A stretch of 48,742 nucleotides of DNA from positions 1-48,742 of the forward strand of contig JAFXCP010000024.1 in assembly GCA_017521405.1 (NCBI GenBank), written 5' to 3'. This stretch comes from Akkermansia sp. (lineage in GTDB: Bacteria > Verrucomicrobiota > Verrucomicrobiia > Verrucomicrobiales > Akkermansiaceae). Positions 48,490 to 48,742 of the stretch are shown in pieces. A model generated the notes under the pieces. It made no database searches. It saw only the letters and a program-made list of their open reading frames with translations, and had not been told where the DNA came from. Numbering within the stretch: position 1 is the first letter of the stretch; the number at the start of each line of letters is the position of its first letter. Made by a program: the position numbers and the translations under genes.

Positions 48490-48742
48490 ATGGCCAAAGA
48501 ATCATTCCAGCGCACCAAGCCCCACGTGAACGTGGGCACGATCGGTCACGTTGACCATGGCAAGACTTCCCTTACAGCTGCAATTACCAAGGTTCTTGCA
48601 GAGCAGGGTAAGGCAGAATTTAAGGCATACGACCAGATTGACGGCGCTCCCGAGGAGCGCGAGCGTGGTATCACCCTCTCCACTGCTCACGTGCAGTACG
48701 AGACTGAGAATCGTCACTATGCTCACGAGGACTGCCCCGGTC
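48490..48742 (+). CDS. tuf: Elongation factor Tu, 5' part, cut by the window edge
   Basis: [20 protein letters not shown] followed by [13 protein letters not shown], the P-loop of EF-Tu, and [17 protein letters not shown] (switch I region). 84 codons are present; the rest lies to the right. Delivers aminoacyl-tRNA to the ribosome. A tRNA-Thr directly upstream of tuf is a known arrangement in several bacterial phyla. Confidence 0.95.
   Translation, partial: MAKESFQRTKPHVNVGTIGHVDHGKTSLTAAITKVLAEQGKAEFKAYDQIDGAPEERERGITLSTAHVQYETENRHYAHEDCPG

Overview
The window looks like chromosomal DNA of an Akkermansia-like member of Verrucomicrobiota. The main clues are PEP-CTERM tails of the form VPEPSTAALSLLALAGLAARRRR, a giant PEP-CTERM passenger made of autotransporter-type beta repeats, and many secreted or envelope proteins with few homologues. 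Most promoters that can be read are plain sigma70 type (TTGxxx, about 17 bases, TAxxxT), and strong hairpin terminators separate most units. Host genes look GC-rich; the stretch from about 9.5 to 17.7 kb is visibly AT-rich.

Layout. (1) 1-9.5 kb, surface proteins: a 20-codon relic or micro-gene that is little more than a PEP-CTERM tail, a divergent 311-aa PEP-CTERM protein with an almost identical promoter, and a 2574-aa protein with an S6 (IgA-protease-like) peptidase domain ending in a PEP-CTERM signal instead of a beta-barrel. (2) 9.5-15.6 kb, a defence island bounded by two exact 34-bp direct repeats: a putative AbiC-like membrane protein, an HNH nuclease, a methyltransferase cut off after 36 residues, a broken ISL3-type transposase, and a complete BsuBI/PstI-type restriction-modification pair. 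(3) 15.6-18.6 kb, more accessory DNA: a broken IS3 OrfA, a two-gene unit (tandemly duplicated integrase-core-binding-like protein plus HNH-like protein), a palindromic segment, and the wreck of a serine recombinase. (4) 18.6-21.6 kb, a sulfur/redox unit: ArsR regulator, membrane rhodanese and CoA-disulfide reductase-rhodanese, with overlapping divergent promoters and a palindromic operator.

(5) 21.6-38.5 kb, core metabolism and envelope genes: tRNA(CAT), fabD, a K+-dependent type membrane pyrophosphatase, plsX, a unit of glycosyltransferase, L,D-transpeptidase, YceD and L32, a secreted protein with an ApaG-domain partner, tRNA-Ser, two tandem sodium symporters followed by a 38-aa MetS-like subunit, class II aldolase, MarR, a YbjN-like protein and fabI. 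(6) 38.6-45.2 kb, a proton-channel module: ExbB/TolQ, two ExbD/TolR, a secreted 1123-aa repeat protein and a secreted 341-aa protein, probably an energised envelope machine without a visible TonB, TolB or Pal. (7) 45.2-48.7 kb: GNAT, an acidic-tailed lipoprotein, truA, a Cys-rich Sel1-repeat protein, and a consensus promoter driving tRNA-Thr and tuf, which runs off the right edge.

The best candidates for something undescribed are the S6-protease/PEP-CTERM giant, the PEP-CTERM micro-ORF, the two-gene nuclease unit at 16.1-17.6 kb, and the ExbB-ExbD-ExbD-repeat-protein module. All functional calls come from reading motifs by eye; no database search was possible.
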